The notes under the pieces were generated by a model. That model did no database searches. It was not told the origin of the DNA and saw nothing but the letters and a program-made list of their open reading frames with translations. Below, in pieces: positions 18,221-28,856 of a DNA stretch of 64,000 nt. Source of the stretch: Dryocola clanedunensis subsp. sulfonylureivorans (lineage in GTDB: Bacteria; Pseudomonadota; Gammaproteobacteria; Enterobacterales; Enterobacteriaceae); NCBI RefSeq assembly GCF_016756775.1, contig NZ_JAERMU010000006.1, positions 124,001-188,000 on the forward strand. The letters are read 5' to 3'. The position numbers and the translations under genes were made by a program. How positions within the stretch are numbered: the stretch's first letter is position 1; the number at the start of each line of letters is the position of its first letter.

Positions 18221-19669
18221 ATGAGCAAGAAAGGATTAACCACCGCCGCCGGCTGCCCGGTCGCCCATAACAATAATGTCGCCACCGCAGGTCCACGTGG
18301 CCCGATGCTGTTACAGGACGTCTGGTTCCTTGAGAAACTGGCCCACTTCGACCGTGAAGTGATCCCGGAGCGTCGTATGCATGCTAAAGGTTCCGGCGCA
18401 TACGGCACCTTCACTGTCACCCACGACATCACGAAATTTACCCGCGCAAAACTGTTCTCTGAGATCGGTAAAAAAACTGACCTCTTTATTCGTTTCTCAA
18501 CGGTCGCGGGTGAGCGCGGTGCTGCGGATGCAGAACGTGATATTCGCGGCTTCTCCATGAAGTTTTATACCGAGGAAGGCAACTGGGATTTAGTGGGCAA
18601 CAACACCCCGGTGTTCTATCTGCGCGATCCGCTGAAATTCCCGGATTTAAACCACGTCGTTAAACGCGATCCACGCACTAACCTGCGTAACGCCACTTAC
18701 AAATGGGACTTCTTCTCCCACCAGCCGGAAACGCTGCACCAGCTAACAATCGACTTCAGCGATCGCGGCCTGCCGCGCTCTTACCGCCATATTCACGGCT
18801 TCGGCAGCCATACCTTCAGCTTTATCAACGGCGACAACGAACGTTTTTGGGTTAAATTCCACCTGAAAACCCAGCAGGAAATCGCCAACCTGATGGACGA
18901 CGAAGCGGCAGCAATTATTGCGAACGACCGTGAAAGCTCCCAGCGCGACCTGTTCGACTCCATTGAGAAAGGCGACTTCCCCCGCTGGAAATTCTACGTT
19001 CAGGTGATGCCGGAAGCCGATGCATCTAAAACCCCGTACAATCCGTTCGATTTAACCAAAATCTGGCCGCACGGCGACTATCCGCTGATTGAAGTGGGCG
19101 AGCTGGAGCTGAACCGCAACCCGGACAACTACTTTGCTGAGGTTGAGCAGGTTGCCATGTCACCTGCAAACGTGGTGCCGGGCATCGGTTTCTCCCCGGA
19201 CCGCATGCTGCAGGGCCGCCTCTTCTCCTACGGCGATGCACACCGCTACCGTTTAGGGGTTAACCATCACCAGATCCCGGTAAACGCGCCAAAATGTCCG
19301 TTCCATAACTACCACCGCGACGGCGCAATGCGCATTGATGGCAACAGCGGCAACGGCCCGACCTATGAGCCAAACAGCTTTGGGGCGTTCCAGGAGCAGC
19401 CAGATTTCAGCGAACCGGCGCTGAGCCTTGAAGGTGCCGCGGATCACTGGAACCACCGCGAAGACACCGACTATTTCAGCCAGCCGCGCGCGCTGTACAA
19501 CCTGCTGAGCGACGAAGAGCATCAGCGCATGTTCAACCGTATAGCCGGAGATATGAAGGACGTACCTGAATTTATTCAGGAGCGCCAGATTGGCCTGTTC
19601 AGTGAAGTTCACCCGGAATACGGCGCGGGTATTGCCAACGCGCTGAAGGCGTTGAAAGAAGCGAAGTAA
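18221..19669 (+). CDS. katA: Small-subunit monofunctional catalase
   Basis: A 482-aa haem catalase of the small-subunit (clade 3, KatA-type) class that dismutates hydrogen peroxide. The distal His is His54 in [12 protein letters not shown], the distal Asn is in [13 protein letters not shown], and the proximal haem-ligand Tyr is in [12 protein letters not shown], followed by the NADPH-binding-class sequence. The ATG at 18221 is preceded by GGAG at 8 bp. An in-frame ATG at 18209 would place that Shine-Dalgarno inside the gene. E. coli K-12 has no KatA; its catalases are KatG and KatE. The symbol follows general usage for this clade. A terminator follows directly. Confidence 0.93.
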   Translation: MSKKGLTTAAGCPVAHNNNVATAGPRGPMLLQDVWFLEKLAHFDREVIPERRMHAKGSGAYGTFTVTHDITKFTRAKLFSEIGKKTDLFIRFSTVAGERGAADAERDIRGFSMKFYTEEGNWDLVGNNTPVFYLRDPLKFPDLNHVVKRDPRTNLRNATYKWDFFSHQPETLHQLTIDFSDRGLPRSYRHIHGFGSHTFSFINGDNERFWVKFHLKTQQEIANLMDDEAAAIIANDRESSQRDLFDSIEKGDFPRWKFYVQVMPEADASKTPYNPFDLTKIWPHGDYPLIEVGELELNRNPDNYFAEVEQVAMSPANVVPGIGFSPDRMLQGRLFSYGDAHRYRLGVNHHQIPVNAPKCPFHNYHRDGAMRIDGNSGNGPTYEPNSFGAFQEQPDFSEPALSLEGAADHWNHREDTDYFSQPRALYNLLSDEEHQRMFNRIAGDMKDVPEFIQERQIGLFSEVHPEYGAGIANALKALKEAK

Positions 19670-19684
19670 TAAGTAAGTCATTCT

Positions 19685-19711
19685 AAAACGGCCATTACGG
19701 CCGTTTTTTTA
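19685..19711. terminator. Terminator between convergent katA and tctE
   Basis: AAAACGGCC, loop ATTAC, GGCCGTTTT with T-runs on the plus strand and A-runs before it, so it can act in both directions. Confidence 0.9.
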
Positions 19712-21118
19712 TGCGGCCGTTAGCCGTACCCGAACCAACAATCCCCCCAGCGTCTCGCCGACCAGCAGCTCCGGACGAGTCTGATGCCAGCGGGCAATAT
19801 CATTGACCAGCGCCAGCCCCAGCCCAGCCCCCACCCTGCCCGCCGCGTTGTCCAGCCGATGAAACGGCTGTAAAGCCTGCTGCCGCTGCTCGGCGTCAAT
19901 GCCCGGCCCGCTGTCCTCAACCTCCAGCAGCACCGACTCTCCCTCGCTCCGGATGCGTATCGTCACCGTGCCGTTATCAGGGGTATATTTCAGCGCGTTA
20001 TCCAGCAGGTTGGCGCACATTTCCGCCAGCAGGATGCTGTCACCCTGAATCCAGACCTGCGGCTTCCCTTCGTAGCCCAAATCCACCTGCTTACTGCGGG
20101 CCTGGGCCAGACGGGAGAAGCAGCACTCCTGGGCGATAGCAACCAGGTCCACCCTCTCCAGGGTGCGCTGCCGTGACAGATCCTGGTCCTTAATTTTAGA
20201 CAGTTGCAGCAAACGCTCCGTCAAAGAGATGGTGCTATCGAGCGTGCCGCTCATCCCTTCAAGGCTTTCCCGCCAGTGTGCTGGATCGGGACTTGCGAGC
20301 GCAAAAGAAAGCTGGGTTTTCAGCACGGTGAGCGGGGTTTTTAGCTGATGCGAAGCATCTGCGCTAAACCTTTCCTGCCGGGAAATAAGCGAACGCAGCC
20401 GTTCAATGTAGCGGTTAAACGCCACTATCAGCAGGCGTGTTTCGGACCAGGGGAGCAGATCGGGTAACGGCGTCAGGACGCCCGGATCGCGACGAACCAT
20501 AATAGTCGACAGCTGACGCATCGGCTTTAACACTTTTCGCAGTAACCACCAGGCCAAAAAAAGCGTCAACAGCACCAGAATGCCCTGCACCAGCAAAGAA
20601 GAAACCAGCAGGCTGGCCGCCAGCTGACGGCGGGAGCTCAGCGTTTCCGCGACGTAAATCTTCGCCATGCCGTTCACGCCCCCTTCGTTGACAGGCTGTA
20701 AAAGGCTGGCCACGCGGATGGGCTGGTTTTGATAGCTGGTGTGATAAAACCAGGCCAGCGCAGGATAAAGCTCGGTACGTCGAATATGGGAGGGAATATC
20801 CGGCAGGTCATCATAGCCGGAAATCACCCTACCGTGCGTATCAACCACCTTGTAAAACAGGCGGTCGTTCATGTTCAGCTCGAAGCTGTCGAGCACCACC
20901 CAGGGGACGTCAACCTGCAGCTTACCGTCTTTCACCACCAGCCGCTCCGCGATGGTTCGGGTAGAGGCCAGCAGCGTCCGGTCGTAGGCCTGAGTCGCCG
21001 CCGTCAGCGCGCTGGAATAGCTGGAAAGCGCAGAAACGCCCCACAGGCCAATCAGCGGCAGCCCCAGAAAAAGCAGCAGCTGCCAGAGCAGAGAGTCCGG
21101 ACGTTTAAGGTGCCTCAT
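19709..21118 (-). CDS. tctE: TctE sensor histidine kinase
   Basis: A 469-aa membrane histidine kinase matching Salmonella TctE, the sensor for tricarboxylate uptake. An N-terminal membrane helix (about 10-30), an extracytoplasmic sensor domain of about 140 residues, a second helix (about 166-188), a HAMP-like linker, the H-box SADASHQLKTPLTVL, the N-box LLDNALKYTPDNG and the G-boxes DSGPGID and GAGLGLALV are visible. The frame opens 32 codons earlier inside tctD. The ATG at 21116-21118 (MRHLKRPDSLLWQLL) matches the family and overlaps the tctD end by 14 bp, which suggests translational coupling. Confidence 0.93.
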   Translation of the reverse strand: MRHLKRPDSLLWQLLLFLGLPLIGLWGVSALSSYSSALTAATQAYDRTLLASTRTIAERLVVKDGKLQVDVPWVVLDSFELNMNDRLFYKVVDTHGRVISGYDDLPDIPSHIRRTELYPALAWFYHTSYQNQPIRVASLLQPVNEGGVNGMAKIYVAETLSSRRQLAASLLVSSLLVQGILVLLTLFLAWWLLRKVLKPMRQLSTIMVRRDPGVLTPLPDLLPWSETRLLIVAFNRYIERLRSLISRQERFSADASHQLKTPLTVLKTQLSFALASPDPAHWRESLEGMSGTLDSTISLTERLLQLSKIKDQDLSRQRTLERVDLVAIAQECCFSRLAQARSKQVDLGYEGKPQVWIQGDSILLAEMCANLLDNALKYTPDNGTVTIRIRSEGESVLLEVEDSGPGIDAEQRQQALQPFHRLDNAAGRVGAGLGLALVNDIARWHQTRPELLVGETLGGLLVRVRLTAA

Positions 21119-21779
21119 CGCTGCACTCCAGCACGTAGCCCAGCCCACGTAGCGTAGTGATTTGCAGATTGCTGCCGAGAAGCTTCTTGCGCAGCCGATG
21201 GACATACAACTCAATACTTTCGAGGCTTGCCTCGTCGTTCAGGCCAAACATCTGCTCGAACAGCTGGCTTTTCGCCACCGGGCGGCGGCGTCGATACAGC
21301 AGAATCGTCAGCAGCGCGTGTTCACGCGGCGTCAGCGCCAGCGCTTTGTCCTGAAGCATAAAAATATTGCCGTCATGCAGGCTCAGATCGCCAAACTGCT
21401 GCGCCTCGGAAACCTGCCCTTCGCTGCGGCGTACCAAAGCACGCAGACGAGCATCCAGCTCCTCCAGCTCGAAGGGTTTAGCAAGATAATCATCCGCCCC
21501 AACGTTCAGCCCTTTCACCCTGTCAGCTACCGCATGGCGGGCGGTCAGCAGTAGCACTGGCGTACTTTGTCCGCGCTGACGTAAACGCTGCACAACCTCC
21601 AGCCCGTCCAGCCGTGGCATCTCAATATCCAGCACGGCGACGGCATAACCTTCGTTTTGCAGCAGGTGGTCGGCCGCCTGGCCGTCATAAACGCAGTCGA
21701 CCGCAAAACCGCTCTGTACCAACGCCTTCTCCAGCCAGTGAGCCAGCTCACGGTTATCTTCCGCTAATAAGAGACGCAT
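21105..21779 (-). CDS. tctD: TctD response regulator
   Basis: A 224-aa OmpR/PhoB-type response regulator, the Salmonella TctD length. The receiver domain has Asp8, the phospho-acceptor Asp51 (AVLDIEMPRLDG), Thr79 and Lys101. The winged-helix domain begins near residue 125 (LTPREHALLTILLYRRRR). It is divergent from tctC and separated from it by 135 bp, and is the likely activator of tctCBA. Confidence 0.95.
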   Translation of the reverse strand: MRLLLAEDNRELAHWLEKALVQSGFAVDCVYDGQAADHLLQNEGYAVAVLDIEMPRLDGLEVVQRLRQRGQSTPVLLLTARHAVADRVKGLNVGADDYLAKPFELEELDARLRALVRRSEGQVSEAQQFGDLSLHDGNIFMLQDKALALTPREHALLTILLYRRRRPVAKSQLFEQMFGLNDEASLESIELYVHRLRKKLLGSNLQITTLRGLGYVLECSDEAP

Positions 21780-21914
21780 ATCACATCCTGCAAAGTTAAT
21801 ACCGCCATGAAAGGAAAATGAAAGGTTACTGTTTTAACAATCGAGAAACAGAATCGCTACAGAGCGGTTCACATAACGTAAAACATCTTTCGATTATTTG
21901 ATGTGAGGACGCAC
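21780..21914. promoter_or_regulatory. Divergent tctD-tctC control region with an 11-bp-phased direct repeat
   Basis: ATGAAAGG occurs at 21807-21814 and again at 21818-21825, an 11-bp period. OmpR-family regulators bind such tandem direct repeats, so this is a candidate TctD operator. Confidence 0.5.
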
Positions 21915-22895
21915 ATGAACAAATCTCTGCTCTGTACCCTTTCCGCTGTTTCACTGCTTTGCAGCTCGTTTTCGGGCATAGCGGCGGAAGTCCCTTCCCG
22001 AACCGAATGTATTGCCCCTGCAAAACCCGGCGGCGGTTTCGATCTGACCTGCAAACTGATTCAGGTCAGCCTTCAGGAGACGGGAGCCATTACCAAACCG
22101 ATGCGCGTCACCTACATGCCTGGCGGCGTAGGTGCCGTCGCCTATAACGCTATCGTGGCTCAGCGCCCGGCGGAGGCCGGCACGCTGGTCGCCTTCTCCG
22201 GCGGTTCACTGCTCAATCTTTCCCAGGGGAAATTTGGCCGCTACGGCGTGGATGATGTGCGCTGGCTGGCGAGCGTAGGCACCGACTACGGCATGATTGC
22301 CGTACGTGCCGACTCGCCGTGGAAAAGCCTGAAAGATCTGATGACGGCAATGGAAAAAGATCCGACTAACGTGGTATTCGGCGCGGGTGCCTCCATCGGC
22401 AGTCAGGACTGGATGAAGACGGCCCTGCTGGCGAAACAGGCTGGTGTCGATCCCCACAAAATGCGCTACGTGGCCTTTGAAGGCGGCGGCGAGCCGGTGA
22501 CCGCCCTGCTCGGCAACCATATCCAGGCCGTTTCTGGCGACCTGAGCGAAATGGTTCCCTATCTGAAAGGTAACAAGCTGCGCGTGCTGGCGGTGTTTTC
22601 CGACAAGCGTCTGCCCGGTGAGCTGGCAGAGGTTCCCACCGCGAAAGAGCAGGGTTATGACCTCGTCTGGCCGATTATCCGCGGCTTCTACGTCGGCCCT
22701 AAGGTCAGCGACGAAGCTTACAACTGGTGGGTGAAGGAGTTTGAGAAGCTGCAGCAGACCGCAGAATTCAAACAGCAGCGGGATCTGCGCGGCCTGTTTG
22801 AGTTCAACATGACGGGCGCTGCCCTGGACAGCTACGTCAAAAAACAGGTGTCGGGCTATCACGAAAAGGCCAAAGCATTTGGGCTGGCGAAATAA
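21915..22895 (+). CDS. tctC: TctC periplasmic tricarboxylate-binding protein
   Basis: A 326-aa extracytoplasmic solute receptor of the tripartite tricarboxylate transporter (TTT) family, close to Salmonella TctC in length. Signal peptide residues 1-24 (cut after SGIA or GIAA). The Bug/TctC signature is present: PAKPGGGFD near residue 36 and GGVGAVAYN near 63. The ATG at 21915 has GAGGA at 5 bp; a GTG at 21903 overlaps that site and is less likely. First gene of tctCBA. Confidence 0.95.
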   Translation: MNKSLLCTLSAVSLLCSSFSGIAAEVPSRTECIAPAKPGGGFDLTCKLIQVSLQETGAITKPMRVTYMPGGVGAVAYNAIVAQRPAEAGTLVAFSGGSLLNLSQGKFGRYGVDDVRWLASVGTDYGMIAVRADSPWKSLKDLMTAMEKDPTNVVFGAGASIGSQDWMKTALLAKQAGVDPHKMRYVAFEGGGEPVTALLGNHIQAVSGDLSEMVPYLKGNKLRVLAVFSDKRLPGELAEVPTAKEQGYDLVWPIIRGFYVGPKVSDEAYNWWVKEFEKLQQTAEFKQQRDLRGLFEFNMTGAALDSYVKKQVSGYHEKAKAFGLAK

Positions 22896-22913
22896 CGGCT
22901 TTCGGAGGTCATG

Positions 22914-23345
22914 ATGAGCGATCGTATTTTTGCCGGTATCTGGCTGCTGCTGTGCATCGGCGGCCTGTTCGTCGCCTGGCAAATCCAGAGCGAATACACT
23001 TACGAACCCGTAGGGCCAAGGCCGTTCCCGATGGCGATTGTGGGGCTGATGGCGCTGTGTTCCGTGCTTCTCCTGCTGCGTCACCCCGATGTGGTCAGCT
23101 GGCCTCATCACAAAGTGCTGCAACGCCTGCTGGTGATGGTTATCGGCCTGCTGCTGTACGCATGGGGTTTTGAATGGCTGGGCTTCCCGCTGGCCACCGC
23201 GCTGCTGACAATCTGTATCGGTATGCAGTTTGGGGCCACCTTACCTGCGGCGGTCGTATCGGGGATCGTGATGGGCGGCGCCCTCTTCTTCGCCTTCGAT
23301 TATCTGCTGGACGTCACCCTACCTCTCGGCGCCTGGCTGAGCTAA
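22914..23345 (+). CDS. tctB: TctB small membrane subunit
   Basis: A 143-aa small integral membrane subunit of the TTT transporter with about four hydrophobic segments and the family motif VGPRPFPMAI near residue 30. Two ATGs lie side by side (22911 and 22914). The Shine-Dalgarno GGAGGT at 22904-22909 is better spaced for 22914, though 22911 would give the 144-aa Salmonella length. It sits 18 bp after tctC. Confidence 0.93.
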   Translation: MSDRIFAGIWLLLCIGGLFVAWQIQSEYTYEPVGPRPFPMAIVGLMALCSVLLLLRHPDVVSWPHHKVLQRLLVMVIGLLLYAWGFEWLGFPLATALLTICIGMQFGATLPAAVVSGIVMGGALFFAFDYLLDVTLPLGAWLS

Positions 23346-23355
23346 CGGAGGATTT

Positions 23356-24867
23356 ATGGATACCTGGCTTTATCTTTCACAGGGCTTTGCGGTTGCGCTG
23401 ACCCCTGAAAACCTGATGATTGCCCTCATCGGCTGCTTCGTCGGCACCATCGTCGGGCTGCTGCCGGGACTCGGGCCAATCAACGGCGTGGCGATACTGC
23501 TGCCGCTGGCTTTTGCGCTCAAGCTGCCGCCCGAGTCCGCGCTGATTCTGCTGGCAACGGTCTATATCGGCTGCGAATACGGGGGGCGGATTTCATCCAT
23601 TTTGCTGAACGTGCCGGGGGATGCCGCCGCTATCATGACCGCGCTGGACGGCTATCCGATGGCGCAGCAGGGGAAAGGCGGCGTCGCACTTTCTATCTCG
23701 GCGGTCAGCTCCTTCGTCGGCTCAATGATTGCCATCGGCGGGATTATTCTGTTTGCTCCGGCGCTGGCGCAGTGGTCGCTGAGCTTCGGGCCCGCCGAGT
23801 ACTTTGCGCTGATGGTCTTCGCCATTGCCTGTCTGGGCAGCATGATGGCACAGAACCCGCTGAAATCGTTTCTTGCCGCGCTTATCGGCCTGGGTCTTGC
23901 CACCGTCGGGGTCGACGCCAACACCGGGGTTTATCGCTTCACTTTTGACAGCGTTCATCTCTCTGACGGCGTGCAGTTCATCGTGGTGGTTATCGGCCTG
24001 TTCTCGGTGTCCGAAATTCTGCTGATGCTGGAGTCCACCAGCAGCGGGCAGACGCTGGTGCGCAAAACCGGACGCATGATGTTCAATATGAAGGAAGCGG
24101 CCCAGTGTACCGGCACAACGCTGCGCTCATCGGTAATCGGCTTCTTCGTCGGCATTCTGCCAGGTGCCGGGGCCACCATCGCCAGCGCCATTACCTACAT
24201 GACCGAGAAGAAAATCAGCGGTAACAGCGACACCTTCGGCAAAGGTGATATTCGCGGCGTAGCCGCACCGGAGGCCGCCAACAACGCCTCAGCCTGCGGG
24301 TCGTTTATCCCGATGCTGACGCTGGGCGTGCCGGGCTCCGGCACCACGGCGGTGATGATGGGCGCGCTGACGCTCTATAACATCACGCCTGGACCCGCGA
24401 TGTTTACCGAACAGCCGGATATCGTCTGGGGGTTAATCGCTTCGCTGCTGGTTGCCAACGTGATGCTGCTGGTGATGAACATTCCGCTGATTGGCCTGTT
24501 CACCCGCATGCTGACCATCCCTTTGTGGTTCCTGGTTCCGGCGATTGCGGCGGTTTCGGCCGTCGGGGTGTATGCGGTTCACAGCACCACCTTCGATCTG
24601 GTGCTAATGGTGGGGCTGGGGATTCTGGGGTATATCCTGCGTAAGATGCACTTCCCGATGTCGCCGCTGATCCTGGGCTTCGTGCTGGGCGAGATGCTCG
24701 AGCAGAATCTGCGCCGGGCGCTGTCCATCAGCAACGGCGGGCTGTCGATTCTGTGGGAAAGCGGCGTGGCGAAAAGCCTGCTGGTACTGGCGGTCGTGGT
24801 GATTGTGGTGCCGCCGCTGTTACGTCTGGTTCGTCGTCAGCGTAAGGCGGCGGTGGAATTAGGGTGA
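23356..24867 (+). CDS. tctA: TctA large membrane subunit
   Basis: A 503-aa large integral membrane subunit of the tricarboxylate transporter with about 12 helices. It has the TctA signatures [14 protein letters not shown] near residue 35, the related repeat [14 protein letters not shown] near residue 265, and [13 protein letters not shown] near residue 325. It starts 10 bp after tctB with GGAGG upstream. Together with TctC and TctB it would import citrate or related tricarboxylates using the ion gradient. Confidence 0.96.
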   Translation: MDTWLYLSQGFAVALTPENLMIALIGCFVGTIVGLLPGLGPINGVAILLPLAFALKLPPESALILLATVYIGCEYGGRISSILLNVPGDAAAIMTALDGYPMAQQGKGGVALSISAVSSFVGSMIAIGGIILFAPALAQWSLSFGPAEYFALMVFAIACLGSMMAQNPLKSFLAALIGLGLATVGVDANTGVYRFTFDSVHLSDGVQFIVVVIGLFSVSEILLMLESTSSGQTLVRKTGRMMFNMKEAAQCTGTTLRSSVIGFFVGILPGAGATIASAITYMTEKKISGNSDTFGKGDIRGVAAPEAANNASACGSFIPMLTLGVPGSGTTAVMMGALTLYNITPGPAMFTEQPDIVWGLIASLLVANVMLLVMNIPLIGLFTRMLTIPLWFLVPAIAAVSAVGVYAVHSTTFDLVLMVGLGILGYILRKMHFPMSPLILGFVLGEMLEQNLRRALSISNGGLSILWESGVAKSLLVLAVVVIVVPPLLRLVRRQRKAAVELG

Positions 24868-24873
24868 TTTTTT

Positions 24874-24904
24874 GGTGGATGGCGCTAATGCTTATCCCCC
24901 CTAC
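24874..24904. repeat. REP-like palindrome overlapping the menE stop codon
   Basis: GGTGGATGGCGCTAATGCTTATCC followed by CTAC is a REP-type unit between the convergent ends of tctA and menE. Its minus strand supplies the last codons and the TAG stop of menE. Confidence 0.75.
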
Positions 24905-26258
24905 TTTTCTCATTACCCCATGCAATTAACCGGGCGCGGGATACTTTTATCCCGCCCTGTTTTATCGAATCTGGCAGACGCAACCAGCGCACAGGCTGCT
25001 GGAAACGCGCCAGCCTTCCCTGCACCCACTCGGCCATAAGCGACAGATCAAATTCCGCATCCGCTTCGACCACCGCAACCGGCCGCTGACCAAACTCGGC
25101 ATCGTCAACGGGTACGACAAATACCTGCTTTACCGCCGGGTGTGCAGCGATAACGCGCTCTACTTCTTCCGGCTGGATACCTTCTCCGCCGCTGAAAAAG
25201 AGATTATCCAGACGCCCGATAATCGTCAGACGCTTGCCGCTTAGCGCGCCCCGATCGCGGGTGCTGAACCAGCCCTCGTCATTGACAATCGGCACCAGCC
25301 TGCCGTTACGCCAGTAGCCGCAGGCCAGGCTGTTGGCGCGGATCCAGACCTCGTTTTCAACGATCTTCACTTCGCGACCGGGCAGCGCCTCGCCGACGTC
25401 AGGCAGCCCGTCAGCCCGTTTGGCACACACCGTTGAAGCAAGCTCCGTCAGGCCATAGCCACACCAGCAGTCCACGCCGCGCGCCTGTGCTGCTTCGGTT
25501 AATTCGACGGGGATTGCCGCGCCACCCAGCAGAACCTCACGCAGTGCCAGAGGCTCAGATTGTTCGAGCAGGCGCCAGAGCTGCGTCGGCACAAGCGAGG
25601 CGTGCGTGCAGCCCTGCAACGCATCCGCGAGAGGGTGAAGCGGCCTCACAACCATGCAGCCACCGGCAAGCAGCCAGCGCCAGAGGATGCCCTGCCCGGA
25701 AACGTGAAACAGCGGCAGCGAGAGCAGCCAGCTGTCGTCCTTGCCATAATTCATCACCGACAGCACGCCCTGCGCGCTGGCAAGATGCGCGGCAAAAGTA
25801 TGAACCGCGGCCTTTGGCAAACCGCTGGAGCCGGAAGTCAGCGTCATGGAAGCCAGCCGCTGCGGCTGCCAGTCAGTCTGCCAGGGTTTATCTGCCATTA
25901 CCTTAAGCGTGGTGAATCCCGGAACGGGCTGCGCGTCATCCAGCACCAGCGCGTGGCTGATGGTCAGGCCGGGAAGCAGTTGGCTGAGTAAAGCGTCCGG
26001 GAGCTGGGGATTGAGCGGCAAGACCCGCGCACCGCATTGCAGCAGCGCCAGCCAGCAGAGTACAGCTTCAGCGCTGTTTTTTGCCCGCAGCGCAACGCCG
26101 TCTCCTTCCCGAACGCCCTGCTGGCAGAACCCACCGGCCAGCGCATCGACTCGCTGACAGAGCGTCTGCCAGTCCAGCGTTTCATCCGCCAGCCGTAGCG
26201 CCGCAGCTTCACCACTAAGCGTTGCCCAGTGCTGCCAGGGCCAGCTAACAAAATTCAT
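24885..26258 (-). CDS. menE: o-Succinylbenzoate-CoA ligase
   Basis: MenE is an ANL-superfamily enzyme that adenylates o-succinylbenzoate and joins it to CoA in menaquinone synthesis. It is 457 aa (E. coli 451). The AMP-binding P-loop is [17 protein letters not shown] near residue 140, with [10 protein letters not shown] and TRDRG further on, and the hinge-region [20 protein letters not shown]. The ATG overlaps the menC stop by 4 bp (ATGA). The C-terminal SRGDKH is encoded in a REP-like palindrome, so the tail is not homologous to that of E. coli. Confidence 0.97.
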   Translation of the reverse strand: MNFVSWPWQHWATLSGEAAALRLADETLDWQTLCQRVDALAGGFCQQGVREGDGVALRAKNSAEAVLCWLALLQCGARVLPLNPQLPDALLSQLLPGLTISHALVLDDAQPVPGFTTLKVMADKPWQTDWQPQRLASMTLTSGSSGLPKAAVHTFAAHLASAQGVLSVMNYGKDDSWLLSLPLFHVSGQGILWRWLLAGGCMVVRPLHPLADALQGCTHASLVPTQLWRLLEQSEPLALREVLLGGAAIPVELTEAAQARGVDCWCGYGLTELASTVCAKRADGLPDVGEALPGREVKIVENEVWIRANSLACGYWRNGRLVPIVNDEGWFSTRDRGALSGKRLTIIGRLDNLFFSGGEGIQPEEVERVIAAHPAVKQVFVVPVDDAEFGQRPVAVVEADAEFDLSLMAEWVQGRLARFQQPVRWLRLPDSIKQGGIKVSRARLIAWGNEKSRGDKH

Positions 26259-27220
26259 AGTACGCGCTCAAGCTTGTCCAACTGCCAGCACGGCAGCGGA
26301 CTGCCCGGCCATTCCCGCACCAGCTGCGCCTGCATCAGCGACAGCGTATCAAGCCCGGGCACGGTCTGCGGCGTAAGCCAGGCGGCAATGCGCGCCAGCT
26401 GCGTCAGGCCAAGACTGGACTCAATGGATGAGCTGATCACAGCCGTTAAACCCAGAGCCTGCGCCGCTTCCACCTGCGCCCGTACTTTTGCCAGGCTGCC
26501 GGTAAGCGTGGGTTTGATAATTACGGCTTTCAGGCCAGGCTCGGCAGCAAATTCAAAATCCGCCTCGCGCAGGCTTTCGTCCCAGGCAATCGCAATGCCC
26601 GTTTCGCGCGCAAATTCGCGTGACTGCTCGCGGGTTTTACACGGTTCTTCAATAAAGGCGATGCGCGGACGCAATTCAGGATTGACGTATTTTGCAAACT
26701 GCTGCGCCTTAAGCGGCGTCCAGCCACGGTTGGCGTCCAGACGCAGACTTAAGTCAGGCACCGCTTCAAGCAGCAAGTTGACGACCATGCCGTCGCGCAC
26801 GGCTTCGTACAGGCCGACTTTCACCTTCGCCACTTTCTCGCCGGGCAAAGCTTCCAGCATCGCAAAAAGCTCGTCCGGGTCGCCGGTGCAAAGCGGCGCG
26901 GCGCGATAGTCTGCCGCCGCTGGCAGCTCACCGTTGAGCTCCGCCAGCGCGCAGCTCAGGCCAAACGCCACGGAAAGCAGCTCGGGCAGCTCACTGCCCC
27001 AGCCGGATTGCCAGGCCGTTAGCCACTCCAGCGCGACACCTTGCGCGTCGTCCACGGTTTCAGCGCTAAAGCCCGGCAGCGGGGAGATTTCCCCCCAGCC
27101 TTCTTTATCACCGTCACAAAGACGCACCAGCAGGCCGTCGCGCGTTTTCAGGCGCTGATTGCGCAGCACTACGCCTGCATCCATCGGCACCTGAAAGCGC
27201 CACAGCCCCACGCTTCGCAT
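26255..27220 (-). CDS. menC: o-Succinylbenzoate synthase
   Basis: MenC is an enolase-superfamily dehydratase that forms o-succinylbenzoate from SHCHC. It is 321 aa (E. coli 320). The catalytic Lys is in KVKVGLYEA. Metal ligands are in [15 protein letters not shown] and AWDESLRE. The second Lys is in [11 protein letters not shown]. Its ATG shares one base with the menB stop (TAATG), showing translational coupling. Confidence 0.97.
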   Translation of the reverse strand: MRSVGLWRFQVPMDAGVVLRNQRLKTRDGLLVRLCDGDKEGWGEISPLPGFSAETVDDAQGVALEWLTAWQSGWGSELPELLSVAFGLSCALAELNGELPAAADYRAAPLCTGDPDELFAMLEALPGEKVAKVKVGLYEAVRDGMVVNLLLEAVPDLSLRLDANRGWTPLKAQQFAKYVNPELRPRIAFIEEPCKTREQSREFARETGIAIAWDESLREADFEFAAEPGLKAVIIKPTLTGSLAKVRAQVEAAQALGLTAVISSSIESSLGLTQLARIAAWLTPQTVPGLDTLSLMQAQLVREWPGSPLPCWQLDKLERVL

Positions 27221-28077
27221 TACGGATTCCGTTTAAATTTGCTGAAGTCCGGCTGACGCTTCTGGTTAAACGCGTTGCGCCCTTCCTGACCTTCTTCGGT
27301 CATGTAGAACAGCATGGTGGCGTTGCCTGCAAGCTCCTGAAGACCAGCCTGACCGTCACAGTCAGCGTTCAGCGCAGCTTTCAGGCAGCGCAGCGCCATC
27401 GGGCTGTTTTCCAGCATCTCACGGCACCAGCGCACGGTCTCTTTTTCCAGATCGGCATTCGGCACTACGGTGTTAACCAGGCCCATATCCAGCGCTTCTT
27501 TCGCGTCGTACTGACGGCACAGGAACCAGATTTCGCGCGCTTTTTTCTGGCCCACGATGCGGGCCATGTAAGAAGCCCCCCAGCCGCCGTCGAAGGAGCC
27601 GACTTTCGGGCCGGTCTGGCCGAAGATGGCGTTTTCAGCCGCGATTGTCAGATCACACATCATGTGCAGTACGTGACCGCCGCCGATGGAATAACCGGCT
27701 ACCATGGCCACAACTGGTTTTGGACAGGTGCGGATCTGGCGCTGGAAGTCCAGCACGTTCAGGTGATGGGTGCCGCTGGCGTCCTGGTAGCCGCCGTAGT
27801 CGCCGCGTACTTTCTGATCGCCGCCCGCGCAGAAGGCTTTTTCGCCTTCGCCGGTCAGGATAATCACGCCGATGTTGTCATCGTAGCGGGCATCCGCCAG
27901 GGCGCTTATCATCTCTTTGACGGTCAGCGGGCGGAACGCATTGCGCACTTCCGGGCGGTTAATGGTGATTTTTGCGATACCGTCCGCAGATTTGTGATAG
28001 CGGATGTCGGTATAGCCTTCGGAGCAGTCCTGCCATTCAACCGGGGCGTAAAGTACTTTTTCATCAGGATAAATCAT
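27220..28077 (-). CDS. menB: 1,4-Dihydroxy-2-naphthoyl-CoA synthase
   Basis: MenB is a crotonase-fold enzyme that closes the naphthoquinone ring of o-succinylbenzoyl-CoA. It is 285 aa, the E. coli length. Visible are the CoA/oxyanion-hole sequence [13 protein letters not shown] near residue 85, the second oxyanion stretch [19 protein letters not shown] near 130, and [13 protein letters not shown] near 155, which includes the bicarbonate-binding Gly. The ATG overlaps the menH stop by 4 bp. Confidence 0.98.
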   Translation of the reverse strand: MIYPDEKVLYAPVEWQDCSEGYTDIRYHKSADGIAKITINRPEVRNAFRPLTVKEMISALADARYDDNIGVIILTGEGEKAFCAGGDQKVRGDYGGYQDASGTHHLNVLDFQRQIRTCPKPVVAMVAGYSIGGGHVLHMMCDLTIAAENAIFGQTGPKVGSFDGGWGASYMARIVGQKKAREIWFLCRQYDAKEALDMGLVNTVVPNADLEKETVRWCREMLENSPMALRCLKAALNADCDGQAGLQELAGNATMLFYMTEEGQEGRNAFNQKRQPDFSKFKRNP

Positions 28078-28856
28078 GGTGAGACCTCAATATATTGACG
28101 CAATAAAGTGAGCAGGCAGGCGCGAAACGCAGCAGGATTTTCCCTGTGCGCGTTGTGCCCTGCTGCGGGAATAAGATGCGGTGACAGGCTCAGACCTGCG
28201 GCAACGGCGCGGAATTTTTCATCCCGCGCACCACAAATATAGTGAAACGGCACGTTCAGCTGCGTGAGCGCGCCCTGAAGATTGGGCTGCACGCCCAGGG
28301 AGGTGGATTCGAGCATCATAGCAAGCGTTGCGGGATTGTTGTGGCTGCGCAGCTCCACCAGCGCCTCCCGCTGTACATCCGTCAGCGAGCGGAACACCGG
28401 CTGCTGATACCAGGCTTCAAGCACCTCAGCAACAGGCCGTTCACGGAAGCGCTGCGCCCAGAGCTGGTCAGACGCCAGCCTCGCTTTACGAGCCTCAGGA
28501 TCCGCAAGCCCAGGATTTCCGCCCTCGACGATCAGCCCCCGCAGCCCGGTATTTTCTGCCTGACAGGCGTGATACATCGCCACTCGTCCACCGAGCGAGT
28601 ACCCCACCAGCCAGTAGTTAAGTATGTTGTAACTAACCAGTGTTTTACGCAGCAAATCGTCAACCGCAGCAAAACCTTCTGCCGAAATCTCTGCCGAGCC
28701 GCCGTGGCCGGGCAGGTCAACGGCGAGCTGCGGCCACTGTGCAAACGAATCGTAAAAGGGTACCCACTCCTGCTGGCTGCCCAGAAAGCCGTGCAGCCAG
28801 ACCACGCAGGGCAGATCCGCACGCAGGCCTGGCATGTGGGCCGCATGCAGAATCAT
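28074..28856 (-). CDS. menH: SHCHC synthase
   Basis: MenH is an alpha/beta-hydrolase-fold lyase that removes pyruvate from SEPHCHC to form SHCHC in menaquinone synthesis. It is 260 aa, a little longer than E. coli (252). The nucleophile elbow Ser is in [12 protein letters not shown]. The catalytic His is in [11 protein letters not shown], and the Asp is in GARDEKF. The start ATG overlaps the menD stop by 4 bp. Confidence 0.96.
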   Translation of the reverse strand: MILHAAHMPGLRADLPCVVWLHGFLGSQQEWVPFYDSFAQWPQLAVDLPGHGGSAEISAEGFAAVDDLLRKTLVSYNILNYWLVGYSLGGRVAMYHACQAENTGLRGLIVEGGNPGLADPEARKARLASDQLWAQRFRERPVAEVLEAWYQQPVFRSLTDVQREALVELRSHNNPATLAMMLESTSLGVQPNLQGALTQLNVPFHYICGARDEKFRAVAAGLSLSPHLIPAAGHNAHRENPAAFRACLLTLLRQYIEVSP

